A DNA stretch of 60,213 nt from Bryobacterales bacterium (lineage in GTDB: Bacteria > Acidobacteriota > Terriglobia > Bryobacterales > Bryobacteraceae), in NCBI GenBank assembly GCA_003167255.1, contig PMTR01000165.1:47867-108079 (forward strand). The letters run 5' to 3'. This document shows positions 1-9,143 of the stretch, one piece after another (the first letter of the stretch is position 1; each line of letters begins with the position of its first letter). Below the pieces are notes generated by a model that did not search any database, was not told the DNA's origin, and saw only the letters and a list, made by a program, of their open reading frames with translations. The position numbers and the translations under genes are program-made.

Positions 1-679
1 GCTCGATGGTTTCGAGCGTGGCCTTGGGACCCACCGAGCAATTGAGACCGATGGCATCCACCGGCCAGGAATTCATCTCGCGCGTGAAGGTCTCGGTATC
101 GGTGCCGCCAGGCAAGTGGCCGAAGTCGTCGATGGTGACCTGCGCGACGATCGGGATCGAGTCGCCGCCGGCTTCACGGGCCGCCAGGACGGCTTCGCGC
201 AGCTCGTCGAGATTGCCGAAGGTCTCAAGGATCAACAGATCGGCCCCGGCTTCGATCAGGGCTTCGGCCTGCTCGCGGAAAATGCCGCGCGCCTCGGTGA
301 AGGAAGTGGGGCCGAGCGGTTCAATGCGCACGCCCAGCGGCCCGATGGCGCCGGCCACAAAAGCGCCTTCGCCGGCTGCTTCGCGCGCCAGGCGTACGCC
401 GGCCTGGTTGATGGCCTTCAACTTCTCCGCTACCCCGAAAGCCGAGAGGCGCGCGCGGTTGGCGCCAAAGGTGTTGGTTTCGAGAATTTCGGCGCCGGCC
501 TTGACGTACTCCTGGTGGATCTGGCGGACCAGGTCGGGCTGGGAGAGGTTCAGCTCGTCGAAGCAGCGGTTGATGAAGACGCCGCGGGAGTAAAGCATGG
601 TGCCCATGGCGCCGTCGGCCACGATGACCCGGCGGGATAACTGTTCACGAAACTCCTGGGCACGATTTGGTGTCTTCAT
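1..679 (-). CDS. Homocysteine S-methyltransferase domain protein (MetH/YitJ type), 3' end beyond window
   Basis: The gene starts with ATG at 679 and runs off the left edge, so only about 226 N-terminal residues are visible. The protein opens with a short lead-in, then DGAMGTMLY, and continues through ETNTFGANR and GAIGPLG to GLNCSVGP. This is the order of the homocysteine S-methyltransferase barrel, and the Cys of GLNC is the first zinc ligand that activates homocysteine thiolate. The enzyme would transfer a methyl group to homocysteine to make methionine in the cytoplasm. Whether it continues into a methylenetetrahydrofolate reductase domain (YitJ type) or into full cobalamin-dependent MetH cannot be told from this fragment. 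The downstream zinc cysteines lie outside the window. Confidence 0.88.
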   Translation of the reverse strand, partial: MKTPNRAQEFREQLSRRVIVADGAMGTMLYSRGVFINRCFDELNLSQPDLVRQIHQEYVKAGAEILETNTFGANRARLSAFGVAEKLKAINQAGVRLAREAAGEGAFVAGAIGPLGVRIEPLGPTSFTEARGIFREQAEALIEAGADLLILETFGNLDELREAVLAAREAGGDSIPIVAQVTIDDFGHLPGGTDTETFTREMNSWPVDAIGLNCSVGPKATLETIE

Positions 680-741
680 GGGGAACGGATCGCAAGAGCC
701 GTTCAGCGCGGCAAATGCGACATTTCCGATTTTAGCTCAAA

Positions 742-787
742 GTGGGACAGCCTCCTGGCCTGGTAGCGCCGGCGGTCTTGCCGCCGG
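742..787. repeat. Partial GTGGGACAG-type repeat and adjoining GC hairpin
   Basis: The motif GTGGGACAG, which begins the long intergenic repeats elsewhere in the window, is followed by a hairpin with arms CCGGCGG and CCGCCGG at 769-787. It lies between the divergently read methyltransferase start and the receptor stop. It looks like a truncated or related copy, but only the first nine bases match closely. Confidence 0.45.
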
Positions 788-798
788 TGTTTGCCGGC

Positions 799-3060
799 CT
801 ACCGCTCGAATACCAATCCCGCCGAGGGCAGGATCGGGAACAGCTTATCGAGCGTGACGTAGGCCTGCTTGGTGCTGGTGGTGTAGCCGTCGAAGCTCTC
901 AAATACGTAGTTGGTGCGGTTGGTCAAATTGATCAATTCGCCGTAGAGCGTCAGCTTCCACTTGTCGTGCGTCCAGGCTTTATTGACGCGGAAATCGGCG
1001 CGCGAATAGGGGCCCAGGCGCAACTGGTCGCGGCTGTTCGAAAGGTAGTAGAGGGTTCCACTCTGCCGCAGGTAACCGGGAATGGGGAAGCCGGTGCCAT
1101 AGCTCCATTTCAGGCTCAGGTTGATGCTCGGCCGCAGCCGGTAGCCGCCATAAACGTTGACGGTGTGGCGCTGATCGTAATCGGAAGGGAAGCGCGCGCC
1201 GGTGACGCCGTCACGCATCTCGGTGCGGCCGAAGGCATAGGAGACCCAGCCGGTGAGGCGGTTGGCGCTCGAATGCTGTAAGAAGAACTCCACGCCGCGT
1301 GCGTACCCGCGAAGCGAATTCGCGTACGGCGGGTTGATGGGCGGCGCGAAGACTTTGCCGGTGGGAAGAATGCGCGGATCGTAGAGCGGTTGGAAGATCA
1401 GATCGCGATCGGAGCGGTCGTAATATTCCGCTCGCAGGCGGGTGCGCTGGCTCAAGCGCTGTTCGATGGCGGCTTGCGCGTGAATGGAACGCTCGGGCAG
1501 CAGGTGGCGGCTGCCGAGAGGAGAAGTCAACTGCGAGATTTCGGGGTATTGCGCGTATTCGCCCCATGCCAGTTGGATGCTGGTGGACGACGTGACGCCG
1601 AATGCGGCCGAGGCCGAAGGCGAAACCGTCGACACCGTGTCGATGGAGTGATGGTCCCAACGCGCGCCGGCGGTGAAGCGCAGGCGTCCGGAAAAAGCAT
1701 TCCAGGATTGCTGCAGGTAACCGCCCGCCAGCAGCGCGTTGCCGTTGAAATGGTCCAGCACGCTGGGCGCGGTGACCACGGTCTGGTACTGGTCGGAGAA
1801 GCCCTGGTCGCGCAACTGGCGCAACGACCAGCCGCCTTCCAGCGGGCTCTTGGAATTCCACATCCAGGTGGCCGAGCCGTTCCAGACCCACTCGCCGTAA
1901 AAGCCGCCGCTGGTGGGCAGCTTGTTGGGGTTCTGGTCGTTGAATTTTTCGCGCATCCAGGCGAAATGGTTGACGATCAGCAGCCGCTCGACCGGCGAGT
2001 AGCGCCATCCGAGATTGGCCAGCGTGTAGTGGTAGCCGGCCGTGACGATCGAGTTGATACCTAGATTCGTGCCCACACTGGCGCGGTTGAGGTCGGAAAA
2101 GCTCTCCAGAAAATAGAGTGTGATGTTGTTCTTGGGAGTGAGGTCGTAGGTGAGGCGCGTCTGTACATCTTCCAGTCCGAAGATCAGCGTGGTGTCCGGG
2201 AAGGTGCGCGCCAGGATGTATTGCAGGTAGCTCTTGCGCACCACCGCCAGCCAGCTTCCGCGCTTCTTCTTGCCGAACGGGCCCTCGCCCACCAGGCCTG
2301 CGTTGGAAACGCTGGCGGCCAGGCGGAATGTGGTGCCGGTGCGGCTGCCATCTCGCGTGGTGACATCGAGGACGCCCGCGGAGCGATCGCCGAAGCGCGC
2401 GGGGAACGCGCCCTCATGGAGTTCCATCTCATCCACCATGTCGCCATCGAAGGTGCTGCCGGTGCCGCTGAGGCTCTGGCCCTGAATCATGTGAAACGGC
2501 TCGTGCAGCAGCACGCCATCGACGTACAGGCCGATGCGGTCGAAATCGGCCCCGCGGAGCGAAAAGCGGGCGTCGAAATCGTTGTTGGATGAGACGCCGG
2601 GAAGGCTCTGCACCGCGCGAAGCGGGTCGTCGGCCAGCACGCTGGCGAGGTTCTTGGCATCGTTGCCGGCCAGAACCAGTGCGGCGGGGCTGTCGGCGCG
2701 CGCGGCTTCGAACGGATCGGCCTTGGCTTCCACGGTATCGGTCTGGTGAAAGGTGTCGGGGCTGAGGATCACTTCGAAATCCTTGATGTCGCCGGCGTCG
2801 AGACGGAAGGCCTTCTTGATGAGGTGATAGCCCACGGTGGAGACGTTAAGGACGTAGTCGCCCGGCGCCACCTCCTTGAGCATGAAGTGGCCGGTCGAAT
2901 CCGTGGTGGTGCGATAGCTGCCGCCACCGAGCAGGATTTCCACCTTGGCCAGGGCCTCACCGCCGCGCGCGTCGACCACTGACCCGCGGACTTCGCCCAG
3001 GGTCTGCGCCTGGGCTGAGCACGTCAGGGCCAGAGCCCCGAAAACAAGCAACCGAAGCAT
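799..3060 (-). CDS. TonB-dependent receptor with carboxypeptidase-regulatory-like N-terminal domain
   Basis: The 753-residue protein begins with a signal peptide ending near CSAQAQ. Residues about 22-105 form a carboxypeptidase-regulatory-like (transthyretin-like) domain, with the pattern GEVRGSVVDARGG and GHFMLKEVAPGDYVLNV. A plug domain follows at roughly 120-240 (LPGVSSNNDFDARFSLRG, then YVDGVLLHEPFH), and the rest is a barrel rich in aromatic alternating strands. This is the outer-membrane receptor architecture common in Acidobacteriota and Bacteroidota, which imports ligands using TonB energy. No SusD partner is adjacent, so the ligand cannot be named. It ends about 120 bp from the methyltransferase start and shares its orientation. 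Confidence 0.88.
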   Translation of the reverse strand: MLRLLVFGALALTCSAQAQTLGEVRGSVVDARGGEALAKVEILLGGGSYRTTTDSTGHFMLKEVAPGDYVLNVSTVGYHLIKKAFRLDAGDIKDFEVILSPDTFHQTDTVEAKADPFEAARADSPAALVLAGNDAKNLASVLADDPLRAVQSLPGVSSNNDFDARFSLRGADFDRIGLYVDGVLLHEPFHMIQGQSLSGTGSTFDGDMVDEMELHEGAFPARFGDRSAGVLDVTTRDGSRTGTTFRLAASVSNAGLVGEGPFGKKKRGSWLAVVRKSYLQYILARTFPDTTLIFGLEDVQTRLTYDLTPKNNITLYFLESFSDLNRASVGTNLGINSIVTAGYHYTLANLGWRYSPVERLLIVNHFAWMREKFNDQNPNKLPTSGGFYGEWVWNGSATWMWNSKSPLEGGWSLRQLRDQGFSDQYQTVVTAPSVLDHFNGNALLAGGYLQQSWNAFSGRLRFTAGARWDHHSIDTVSTVSPSASAAFGVTSSTSIQLAWGEYAQYPEISQLTSPLGSRHLLPERSIHAQAAIEQRLSQRTRLRAEYYDRSDRDLIFQPLYDPRILPTGKVFAPPINPPYANSLRGYARGVEFFLQHSSANRLTGWVSYAFGRTEMRDGVTGARFPSDYDQRHTVNVYGGYRLRPSINLSLKWSYGTGFPIPGYLRQSGTLYYLSNSRDQLRLGPYSRADFRVNKAWTHDKWKLTLYGELINLTNRTNYVFESFDGYTTSTKQAYVTLDKLFPILPSAGLVFER

Positions 3061-3120
3061 GAATACGAATGATGATACCGCATGGCGCCCACTCTGACTT
3101 CCTCGACTTCGCGCCGAAAA

Positions 3121-3272
3121 GTGGGACAGACCATCGGTTTTTGTGGTCTGTCGCAGGGGGGCTTCGGCCGCGAAATTTCACGAAAAAGTCGGGGAGCCTG
3201 GATGTCGACGGGCGGGCTGGGCAGCACCGGAAGCCGGCTGAAGCCGGCTGCGGCCAGAATTGGCCGCCCCAC
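3121..3272. repeat. 152-bp interspersed intergenic repeat (GTGGGACAG...CGCCCCAC), copy 1
   Basis: This block starts GTGGGACAGACCATCG and ends GGCCGCCCCAC. It contains a strong palindrome, GCCGGCTGAAGCCGGC, next to GGCCAGAATTGGCC. A second copy of exactly the same length lies inverted at 55208-55359 and matches closely along its whole length. Related, more divergent copies lie at 41029-41115, 52205-52376 and 60179 to the window end. It fills the gap between the receptor and the secreted repeat protein. Confidence 0.8.
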
Positions 3273-3281
3273 TTTGCCAGC

Positions 3282-4109
3282 TCAGTTCGCCCCGACGCCG
3301 AATCGGACGTTCAGCTTGTCGAGTTCCTTGCGGTAGAGCCGGTTCTCCGGATAATCGTGCGCCAACTCTCCCAACAGCCTTTGCGCCTCGCGTGGCTTTT
3401 TCTCGCGCAGATCGATGATCCCCAGAAAGACCTTGGCGAGCGGCTTGAGGTAATGCCCATCGCGGGCCACCAGTTCGAGTTGATGCACGCCCCGCTGCTT
3501 GTCGCCCTCGACGCTGTCGAAATGCACGAACCAGCGGATGAAGAACGGCAGGCTGCCGATCATGTATTCGGAGAAGCCGGAGGTGAGGTAGGCATCGTAA
3601 AACGTGGGATCGAGTTTGAGCAGGCGCTGCGCGTAACCGTTGCCACGTTTGGCGGGCGAGAGGCTTCCGATCTGGCGTTTCTCCACCAGCGCCATGTAGT
3701 CCGTGGCAACGCCGCTGGCCACCACCATGGCAAATAGCGCGGACCGGTCATTGGGATTGACTTTGAGCGCCGCCTCGGCGCGGTGTTGCGCGTCGTCCAA
3801 TGCCGCGAAAAACTGCTTGCGGATGGCGGGGTCGGGGTCGGGGCGGGTCTTCGCGACGATGCGGTCGTCATCCATCAGGAATTCGCTCTCCAGGACGCTC
3901 AGACGGTCGAGTTCATAGAAAAGGTACGCGGAAGCCTGGAGGGCGTACGGCAGCGGTTCCTCGGGATGGACCGCGATATAGCGATCGAGCAACCCATGGG
4001 CGGCGGGGAAATCGAAACTGTACAGACGGCCAAGGGCCTCGTCGAGCGTTACCGGATCGGCGGCCAGCGCGGGAAAACACAGGACAGCGGCGAATAGCCA
4101 GAGTCGCAT
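3282..4109 (-). CDS. Secreted TPR-like protein at the 3' end of the kdp operon
   Basis: This 275-residue protein has a signal peptide (MRLWLFAAVLCFPALAA) and a helical mature part with TPR-like pairs, such as LDEALGRLYSFDFPAAHGLL and AEAALKVNPNDRSALFAM. I do not recognise a named family beyond a tetratricopeptide-like fold. Its start lies five bases after the stop of the upstream KdpD-N protein, so it is probably translated from the same mRNA as the potassium genes. That placement suggests an envelope role linked to potassium stress, but the sequence shows no catalytic motif. It could also simply be carried along by operon structure. Confidence 0.7.
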   Translation of the reverse strand: MRLWLFAAVLCFPALAADPVTLDEALGRLYSFDFPAAHGLLDRYIAVHPEEPLPYALQASAYLFYELDRLSVLESEFLMDDDRIVAKTRPDPDPAIRKQFFAALDDAQHRAEAALKVNPNDRSALFAMVVASGVATDYMALVEKRQIGSLSPAKRGNGYAQRLLKLDPTFYDAYLTSGFSEYMIGSLPFFIRWFVHFDSVEGDKQRGVHQLELVARDGHYLKPLAKVFLGIIDLREKKPREAQRLLGELAHDYPENRLYRKELDKLNVRFGVGAN

Positions 4110-4114
4110 TCAGC

Positions 4115-5221
4115 TCACGTCGTACCGGAACGGCGCCGTTCAGCCACAATCGTAATCTGCAGATCGCGCGCCTGGCGCACTACCCGCTGCACCACGGTCT
4201 CGCGGAACGCTTTCCACCACGGCTGCGGCAGAGAGCGTCCCATGAAAATCTGGGTGATCTGCTTCGAGCGCGCAAATTCGGTAATGGCGCGCGCCGCATC
4301 CTTTGATTGTACGACATTCGTCTCGATGCGCAGGTTGCGGGCAAAGCTCATGTGGCGCTCCACCGCCTCGCGATCGGTCTCATTCACCTTCACGTGCACC
4401 GCCAGACAGTCGGCGTGAAGATAATCGGCCACCCGCTTGCCGCGCCGGATCAGTATGGCGGACGAAGGCCGGCCGGTGAGGCAGATGAGGATCCGCTCGG
4501 TGCGGGCGGGAGCCTGGGAATCTGGCTGACCGCCGGGAGTTTCGCCGGCGCCAGCCGGGTTGGCGACCAGTTTCTCTTCCACCTCGTACGCGGTGTGGCG
4601 CAGCGCCATTTCGCGGAGCGCCGTGAGGTTAGTCTCGGTGAAGAAATTCTCCATGGCGCGGCGCGCCTTTTCGGGGGCATAGACCACGCCGCGCTCCAGC
4701 CGGTTGCGAAGGGCGCGGGGAGTGAGATCGATGAACACCAGTTCGTCGGCTTCGTCCACCACCCAGTCGGGTACGGTTTCGCGCACATGAATGCCGGTGG
4801 CATGAAAGACCTGGTCGTTGAGGCTCTCCAGGTGCTGGACATTCATGGTGGTGAGAACGTCGATTCCGGCATCCAGCAGCGCGTGAACATCCTGCCAGCG
4901 TTTGAGGCGTTCAGATCCCGGCACGTTGGTGTGGGCCAGTTCGTCCACCAGGGCCACGGCCGGTTTGCGCCGCAGCACCGCTTCGACATCCATCTCTTCG
5001 AACTCTGAGCCGTTGTACGTCAGGATGCGGCGCGGGATCGCTTCCAGACCTTCGGTTTGTACAATGGTTTCCTGGCGGCCGTGCGACTCAAAGTACCCGA
5101 TGACAATGTCGACGCCCTTCTGCCGCAGGGCTTGCGCCTCCTGGAGCATGCGGTACGTCTTGCCCACGCCGGCGGCATATCCCAGATAGATCTTGAGCCG
5201 CCCCTTGGTCCCTATGCTCAC
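4115..5221 (-). CDS. KdpD N-terminal sensor/USP protein, canonical copy (no kinase domain)
   Basis: The 368-residue protein matches only the cytoplasmic N-terminal half of KdpD. Residues about 8-215 hold the KdpD domain with a good Walker A (GYAAGVGKTYRML) and the signature VDELAHTNVPGS. Residues about 245-362 form a UspA-like domain (RILICLTGRPSSAILIRRG, ITQIFMGRS). There is no transmembrane segment, GAF or histidine-kinase region. In E. coli these parts are joined in one 894-residue KdpD, which senses low potassium and turgor. Here the kinase half is encoded separately at 13706-15136. The start overlaps the stop of the upstream paralogue by four bases (ATGA), which implies coupled translation in the kdp operon. 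Confidence 0.88.
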   Translation of the reverse strand: MSIGTKGRLKIYLGYAAGVGKTYRMLQEAQALRQKGVDIVIGYFESHGRQETIVQTEGLEAIPRRILTYNGSEFEEMDVEAVLRRKPAVALVDELAHTNVPGSERLKRWQDVHALLDAGIDVLTTMNVQHLESLNDQVFHATGIHVRETVPDWVVDEADELVFIDLTPRALRNRLERGVVYAPEKARRAMENFFTETNLTALREMALRHTAYEVEEKLVANPAGAGETPGGQPDSQAPARTERILICLTGRPSSAILIRRGKRVADYLHADCLAVHVKVNETDREAVERHMSFARNLRIETNVVQSKDAARAITEFARSKQITQIFMGRSLPQPWWKAFRETVVQRVVRQARDLQITIVAERRRSGTT

Positions 5222-6324
5222 GGCTTGCCCCCGTGCGGAAACAGCCGCACATCAAAACCATCGGCGCCATCGATCAGGCGGTCCACCGGAGTGCGCCCGA
5301 ACCACGCCCTCTGCGGGCGGCCCGAGTGCCCCAGGAAGAGTTGCGTGATGCGCTGCTCGCGCGCGAAATCCAGAATGGTCTGGACAAAGTCGAGGCCTTG
5401 CAGGCAGTGTACTTCCGCGCCCAGTTCGCGCGCCAGCGCAAGGTTGGCGTCGAGTTTGTCGCGATCGGCCCCGCGAAGATCGGGCTGCTCCACGTAGGCC
5501 ACCAGCAGCGCGCCGTGGAAGCGGGCTTGGTTGCGCAGACCGCTTCTGAGCATTTCGCGAGCGTCGCTGCGCGCGGTGATACAGACCAGGATGCGCTCCT
5601 GCGCGCCCCACCGCGCGGCCACGTCATGCGCCTCGAGATAATCCTGCAACTGGCGGTCCACCACGTCGGCGGCCAGCAGCAGGGCCAGTTCGCGCAGTTC
5701 CGCCAGGCTCCGGGAATCGGAGATATCCTTGCTCCCGGTGCGACCCACAAGCGCTTCGGGCGGGGCGTCCACCACCTCGATTTCATCGGCTTCGTGGAGA
5801 AATTCCTGGGGAATGCTGTTGGCGGCGCGCTTTCCGGTGATCCGCTCCACTTCGGCCTGCTGCTCGCGGATATGCTGGATGTTGACGGCGCTGATCACCG
5901 CGATGCCGCGGTCCAGGAGTTCCCGCACATCCTGCCACCGCTGCGGATTGCGGCTCCCGGGAGGATTATCGTAGGCCAAACCATCCACCAGGCAGACCTG
6001 CGGATGGCGGCGGAAGAGCGCGGTCATATCCATTACTTCGTAGCTCCGGCCCGCGTGTTTCGTCGAGATGGAAGGCACTACGTCCAGGCGCGCGAGGATC
6101 TCCGCGATGTCCGGCGTGACCTCGCGCTGTACCGCGCCTACCACCACGTCCTGCCCGCGCTCCTTGCGGCGCCGGCCCTCATCGAACATGCGGAACGACT
6201 TGCCGACACGCGAGGCGTAGCCCAGGAAGATTTTGAGGCGTCCGCGGCTCTCGCGGCGCTCCGTGTCCTGGACGCGGCGCAGCAGCTCTTCGGGATCGGG
6301 TCTGCGATCGGCCGGAGTCGGCAT
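5218..6324 (-). CDS. KdpD N-terminal sensor/USP protein, divergent copy with altered ATP-site motifs
   Basis: This is a second 368-residue KdpD-N plus UspA-like protein, directly upstream of the first and in the same operon. It keeps the overall fold (RGRLKIFLGYAS, NPQRWQDVRELLDRGIAVIS, VNIQHIRE), but the signature residues differ. Walker A reads GYASRVGKS, with Arg where Gly is usual, and the VDELAHTN motif reads VDGLAYDN. These changes suggest weakened or lost nucleotide handling and a regulatory or scaffolding role beside its canonical neighbour. An N-terminal extension of about 25 residues is charged. The gap to kdpC upstream is about 105 bp, without an obvious terminator. Confidence 0.85.
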   Translation of the reverse strand: MPTPADRRPDPEELLRRVQDTERRESRGRLKIFLGYASRVGKSFRMFDEGRRRKERGQDVVVGAVQREVTPDIAEILARLDVVPSISTKHAGRSYEVMDMTALFRRHPQVCLVDGLAYDNPPGSRNPQRWQDVRELLDRGIAVISAVNIQHIREQQAEVERITGKRAANSIPQEFLHEADEIEVVDAPPEALVGRTGSKDISDSRSLAELRELALLLAADVVDRQLQDYLEAHDVAARWGAQERILVCITARSDAREMLRSGLRNQARFHGALLVAYVEQPDLRGADRDKLDANLALARELGAEVHCLQGLDFVQTILDFAREQRITQLFLGHSGRPQRAWFGRTPVDRLIDGADGFDVRLFPHGGKP

Positions 6325-6429
6325 CTCTCACAGGATAATCCGGCGCGCCGGCATTATGTGTGACAAACCTGAAATCCAGACTGGGTTCTTTGCCGGTCAT
6401 TCCTAAACAAGGCTGGCTCACCAATTACT

Positions 6430-7011
6430 TTATTTCTTGAAAGGAGCGGCCTGGTCCAGGGCCAGGTTCAGTCCCAGCACATTGACGCGCGGCTCGCCCA
6501 AAATTCCGAACTGGCGACCGTCGGTGTGGGCTGCAACCAGTTGCCGCAAGGCATCCGGGCTCATGCCGCGCGCGGCCGCCACCCGCGTCACCTGCGCGTC
6601 CGCGGAAGCCGGGCTGATATCGGGATCAAGGCCGCTGCCGGACCCCGTCAGCAGATCGGCGGGCACTGGACCGGTGAACGTAGGATTCTCGTCGCGGAAT
6701 TTCTTGAGGTCGGCTTGGACACGATCCACCAGGGCCTTATTCGTGGGACCGAGGTTGGAGCCGCCTGAGGCAAGGCCATCGTAGCCGTCGCTTCCAGCGG
6801 CCGAGGGGCGGCCGTGGAAATACTCGGGCCGCGTGAATCTCTGACCGATGAGTTCTGAGCCGGTGGTTTTCCCGTTCGTCTGAATCAGGCTTCCGTTCGC
6901 CTGGTGCGGGAACACGGCTTTCGCCAGCCCCGTGACCAGCAGCGGATACAACACTCCGGTCAGCAGCGTGAACGCCAGGGTTACGCGAATCGCAATGATG
7001 AGCTGTTTCAT
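6430..7011 (-). CDS. kdpC: Potassium-transporting ATPase subunit C
   Basis: The protein has 193 residues, close to the usual length of about 190. It has one N-terminal membrane anchor ([21 protein letters not shown]) and the conserved periplasmic segments [31 protein letters not shown] and [15 protein letters not shown]. KdpC assembles with KdpFAB and stabilises the complex, perhaps raising ATP affinity. It follows kdpB by 13 bp in the expected F-A-B-C order. Nothing in the sequence suggests loss of function. Confidence 0.96.
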   Translation of the reverse strand: MKQLIIAIRVTLAFTLLTGVLYPLLVTGLAKAVFPHQANGSLIQTNGKTTGSELIGQRFTRPEYFHGRPSAAGSDGYDGLASGGSNLGPTNKALVDRVQADLKKFRDENPTFTGPVPADLLTGSGSGLDPDISPASADAQVTRVAAARGMSPDALRQLVAAHTDGRQFGILGEPRVNVLGLNLALDQAAPFKK

Positions 7012-7024
7012 ATTTCTCTATCCT

Positions 7025-9136
7025 CTACGCCAGGTGCAGAAGCCCCAGCAACCGGTCGATCAGCCAGATTCCCGGGAACGGCGCGATTACGCCGCCCACG
7101 CCATAGACCAATAAATTGCGGCGCAATAGAGCCGCGGCGCTCATCGGCTTGTATTTCACGCCGCGCAGCGCCAGCGGAATCAACACGATAATAATCAGCG
7201 CGTTGAATATGACGGCGGCCAGCACGGCGCTCTGTGGGCTGTGCAGACCCATGATGTTGAGCTTGCCCATTACCGGATACATGGTCATGAACATGGCCGG
7301 CAGAATGGCGAAATACTTGGCGATATCGTTGGCGATGGAAAATGTGAAGAGCGCGCCGCGCGTCATTAGCAACTGCTTGCCGATGGCCACCACTTCGATC
7401 AGCTTGGTGGGATTGCTGTCGAGGTCCACCATGTTGCCGGCTTCCTTGGCGGCCATGGTGCCGGTGTTCATCGCCAGGCCGACATCGGCCTGCGCCAGCG
7501 CGGGAGCGTCGTTGGTGCCGTCTCCGGTCATCGCCACCAGGCGGCCCCCGGCCTGCTCCTTCTTAATGAGGTCCATCTTGTCTTTGGGAGTGGCCTGCGC
7601 CAGAAAGTCGTCAGTGCCGGCTTCGGCGGCGATGGCCGCGGCGGTCAGCGGATTGTCGCCCGTAATCATAACCGTGCGGATTCCCATGGCGCGCAGTTGC
7701 TGGAAGCGCTCGCGCATGCCACCCTTGACGACGTCCTTCAGGTGGATTACGCCCAGGGCGCGCTCGCGGTCGGCCACCACCAGCGGTGTGCCGCCGGAGC
7801 GCGAGATGCGTTCGGTGACGTCCATCAGTTCGGTGGGCGCCGTGCCGCCGTGTTCGTGTACGAACTCGATTACCGAATCAGTTGCGCCCTTGCGGATGCG
7901 GCGGGCATCAATGTCCACACCGCTCATGCGCGTCTGCGCAGTAAAGGGGATGAAGTGCGCTTCGTGTGCCGCCACTTCGCGCCCGCGAATGTTGTATTTC
8001 TGCTTGGCCAGCACCACGATGGAGCGGCCCTCGGGGGTTTCGTCGGCCAGGCTGGAGAGCTGCGCGGCGTCGGCGAGTTCCGCTTCGGTGACGCTGCCCA
8101 GCGGGATGAACTCCACAGCTTGGCGGTTCCCGAGCGTAATCGTGCCGGTCTTATCAAGCAACAACGTGTTGACGTCGCCGGCAGCCTCCACTGCCTTGCC
8201 GCTCATGGCCAGCACGTTGTGCTGCATCACGCGGTCCATGCCGGCGATGCCGATGGCGGAGAGTAAGCCACCGATAGTGGTGGGAATGAGGCAGACCAAC
8301 AAAGAAATAAGTACAGTGACGGACGGTGCCGTTCCGCTGCCGCTGGCATTGACGCTGAAGATCGCGAACGGGTGCAGCGTGACCACCGCCAGCAGGAACA
8401 CCAGCGTCAGTCCTGCGATCACGATATTGAGCGCGATCTCGTTGGGAGTCTTCTGCCGTTCCGCGCCTTCCACCAGCGCGATCATGCGGTCCAGGAACGT
8501 CTCGCCCGGGTTGGACGTGATCTTCACCTTGATCCAGTCGGAAAGCACCTTGGTGCCGCCGGTCACGGCACTGCGGTCGCCTCCCGATTCGCGAATCACC
8601 GGGGCGGATTCGCCGGTGATGGCCGATTCGTCCACGCTGGCGATGCCTTCGATGACGTCGCCGTCGCCGGGGATAGTTTCACCCGTCTCCACCCGCACCA
8701 GGTCGCCGCTGCGCAGTTCGGTGGCGGCCACGGTCTCAGTCTTGCCGTTGCCGTTCACCAAGCGGCGCGCGGTAGTTTCCGTCTTGGTCTTGCGCAGCGT
8801 GTCGGCCTGGGCCTTGCCGCGGCCTTCCGCCATGGCTTCGGCGAAGTTGGCGAACAGCACCGTAAACCACAGCCACAGCGTGATCTGGAAGGTGAACCCG
8901 GCAATGCCGGCGCCGGAAGCGATGTCTCTGGCCGCCAGGATCGTGGTCATCGCCGCGCCAACTTCCACCACGAACATGACCGGGTTCTTCATCATGGTGC
9001 GCGGATTCAACTTGACGAACGAGTCCTTGAGGGCCCGCTTCATGATGGTCTGGTCGAACAGCGGGCGTGCCCGCGAGCCCTTCTTGGGCATCAGCGTCAC
9101 GGGGTCGGCGGTAGGAGGAGTCATAGTGGTCGCCAT
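7025..9136 (-). CDS. kdpB: Potassium-transporting P-type ATPase, catalytic subunit B
   Basis: About 703 residues of the P-type ATPase KdpB. The TGES-type loop reads ITGESAPV, the phosphorylated Asp lies in DKTGTITLG (near residue 328), and the hinge motif is [17 protein letters not shown]. An upstream in-frame ATG at 9166 exists, but it overlaps kdpA by 23 bp. I chose the ATG at 9136 because GGAG lies about ten bases upstream and the start then falls just after the kdpA stop. The protein hydrolyses ATP to drive high-affinity potassium uptake through KdpA in the inner membrane. Confidence 0.96.
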   Translation of the reverse strand: MATTMTPPTADPVTLMPKKGSRARPLFDQTIMKRALKDSFVKLNPRTMMKNPVMFVVEVGAAMTTILAARDIASGAGIAGFTFQITLWLWFTVLFANFAEAMAEGRGKAQADTLRKTKTETTARRLVNGNGKTETVAATELRSGDLVRVETGETIPGDGDVIEGIASVDESAITGESAPVIRESGGDRSAVTGGTKVLSDWIKVKITSNPGETFLDRMIALVEGAERQKTPNEIALNIVIAGLTLVFLLAVVTLHPFAIFSVNASGSGTAPSVTVLISLLVCLIPTTIGGLLSAIGIAGMDRVMQHNVLAMSGKAVEAAGDVNTLLLDKTGTITLGNRQAVEFIPLGSVTEAELADAAQLSSLADETPEGRSIVVLAKQKYNIRGREVAAHEAHFIPFTAQTRMSGVDIDARRIRKGATDSVIEFVHEHGGTAPTELMDVTERISRSGGTPLVVADRERALGVIHLKDVVKGGMRERFQQLRAMGIRTVMITGDNPLTAAAIAAEAGTDDFLAQATPKDKMDLIKKEQAGGRLVAMTGDGTNDAPALAQADVGLAMNTGTMAAKEAGNMVDLDSNPTKLIEVVAIGKQLLMTRGALFTFSIANDIAKYFAILPAMFMTMYPVMGKLNIMGLHSPQSAVLAAVIFNALIIIVLIPLALRGVKYKPMSAAALLRRNLLVYGVGGVIAPFPGIWLIDRLLGLLHLA

Positions 9137-9143
9137 GGGTTCA

